Assembly (NCBI GenBank): GCA_002278985.1
Contig: NCJP01000131.1
Coordinates: forward strand, 1-5,091
Length of the DNA: 5,091 bases
DNA from: Erythrobacter sp. 34-65-8
GTDB lineage: Bacteria; Pseudomonadota; Alphaproteobacteria; Sphingomonadales; Sphingomonadaceae
Direction: 5' to 3'
The notes beneath the pieces were generated by a model. That model was given only the letters and a program-made list of their open reading frames with translations. It ran no database searches and had not been told where the DNA came from. The translations under genes were made by a program, and so were the position numbers. Shown here one piece after another: positions 4,639 to 5,091 of the stretch; the stretch's first letter is position 1, and each line of letters begins with the position of its first letter.

Positions 4639-5091
4639 ATGGAACGTGGTGTGCTAGAGACTGTCATAAGGGCGTCGGGGCCCGGCTCCGAGGAACTCCG
4701 CGCGGCGCCGCGTGTAACATTGCTGATCCGGCCGGCAAAGCTGGCGACGCCTGAGGGCGAATTCGTCTGCGTCATCCGTGACGTTTCAGCCAGCGGGGTC
4801 AGTGTGCGAATGTTCCATCCGCTGCCGATGGGCGAAGCTGCCGTGCTGGAAACCGAAACCGGCATGCGGGTGACCATGCACCGGGTGTGGGACCGGGACA
4901 ACGAGGCCGGATTTCAGTTCGAAGAGCCGATCGACGTGGCCGCGCTGGTCAACGAAATCGGAAGCTATCGCAAGCGCAAGCTGCGGATCGGGATCGACCT
5001 GCCGGTCAACCTCGCGGTGCTTGGTCAGAAGCATCCGGCCATGATCCGCAATCTTTCCCAGCAGGGAGCACGGATCGAGTGCGATGTGAGG
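4639..5091 (+). CDS. Tandem PilZ-domain protein (3' end beyond window)
   Basis: 151 residues are visible from ATG at 4639 to the right edge; no stop is seen. The first PilZ domain has RAAPR (21-25, RxxxR) and DVSASG (48-53), then MHRVW (80-84) and AGFQFEEP (90-97), closely parallel to the neighbouring protein's ARVRW and IGIEFERP. A second PilZ begins at SYRKRKLR with NLSQQG at 138-143; its arginine motif is KRKLR (112-116), with lysine in the first position, so cyclic-di-GMP binding by this domain is less certain. No signal peptide or membrane segment is visible. A GTG directly before the ATG is in frame, and the frame is open back to a TAA at 4552, so the start is not fully fixed; the Shine-Dalgarno (GGAT, 4626-4629) is weak. 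Probable cyclic-di-GMP receptor; what follows the second domain is unknown. Confidence 0.85.
   Translation, partial: MERGVLETVIRASGPGSEELRAAPRVTLLIRPAKLATPEGEFVCVIRDVSASGVSVRMFHPLPMGEAAVLETETGMRVTMHRVWDRDNEAGFQFEEPIDVAALVNEIGSYRKRKLRIGIDLPVNLAVLGQKHPAMIRNLSQQGARIECDVR

Overview
The window is high-GC bacterial DNA that looks alphaproteobacterial, most probably from Sphingomonadales (Erythrobacter/Novosphingobium/Sphingopyxis-like). This rests on base composition, the IHF-beta type, and the pairing of a POT peptide transporter with a secreted amidohydrolase. The placement is an inference from gene style; no taxonomic marker is present.

Region 1 (1-3273) is a divergent module. On the minus strand a proton-coupled oligopeptide transporter (POT/PTR2) is followed 28 bp later by a lipoprotein amidohydrolase of the imidazolonepropionase-like type, which runs off the left edge. 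On the plus strand, facing away, is a short YtrA-type GntR repressor. The shared 188-bp intergenic region holds a perfect 8+7+8 palindrome that is the obvious operator candidate. My reading is a locally regulated unit for peptide, dipeptide or cyclic amide hydrolysis and uptake: the lipoprotein acts in the envelope, POT imports the product, and GntR controls both.

Region 2 (3274-3860) holds ihfB, encoding the IHF beta subunit, behind a leader with two tight palindromes, then tRNA-Leu(UAA) with an encoded CCA. An 11-bp direct repeat flanks the tRNA.

Region 3 (3861-5091) starts with 300 bp in which I see no gene. Two plus-strand PilZ-domain genes follow: a 106-aa single-domain protein with a TTG start, and a tandem-PilZ protein cut by the right edge. 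Their three PilZ domains share nearly identical motif spacing, so they look like products of local duplication and are probable cyclic-di-GMP receptors.

Most of the content is recognisable housekeeping or accessory biology. I did not find a clearly new system. The best leads are the GntR palindrome with its transporter/amidohydrolase operon, the palindromes ahead of ihfB, and the PilZ pair.
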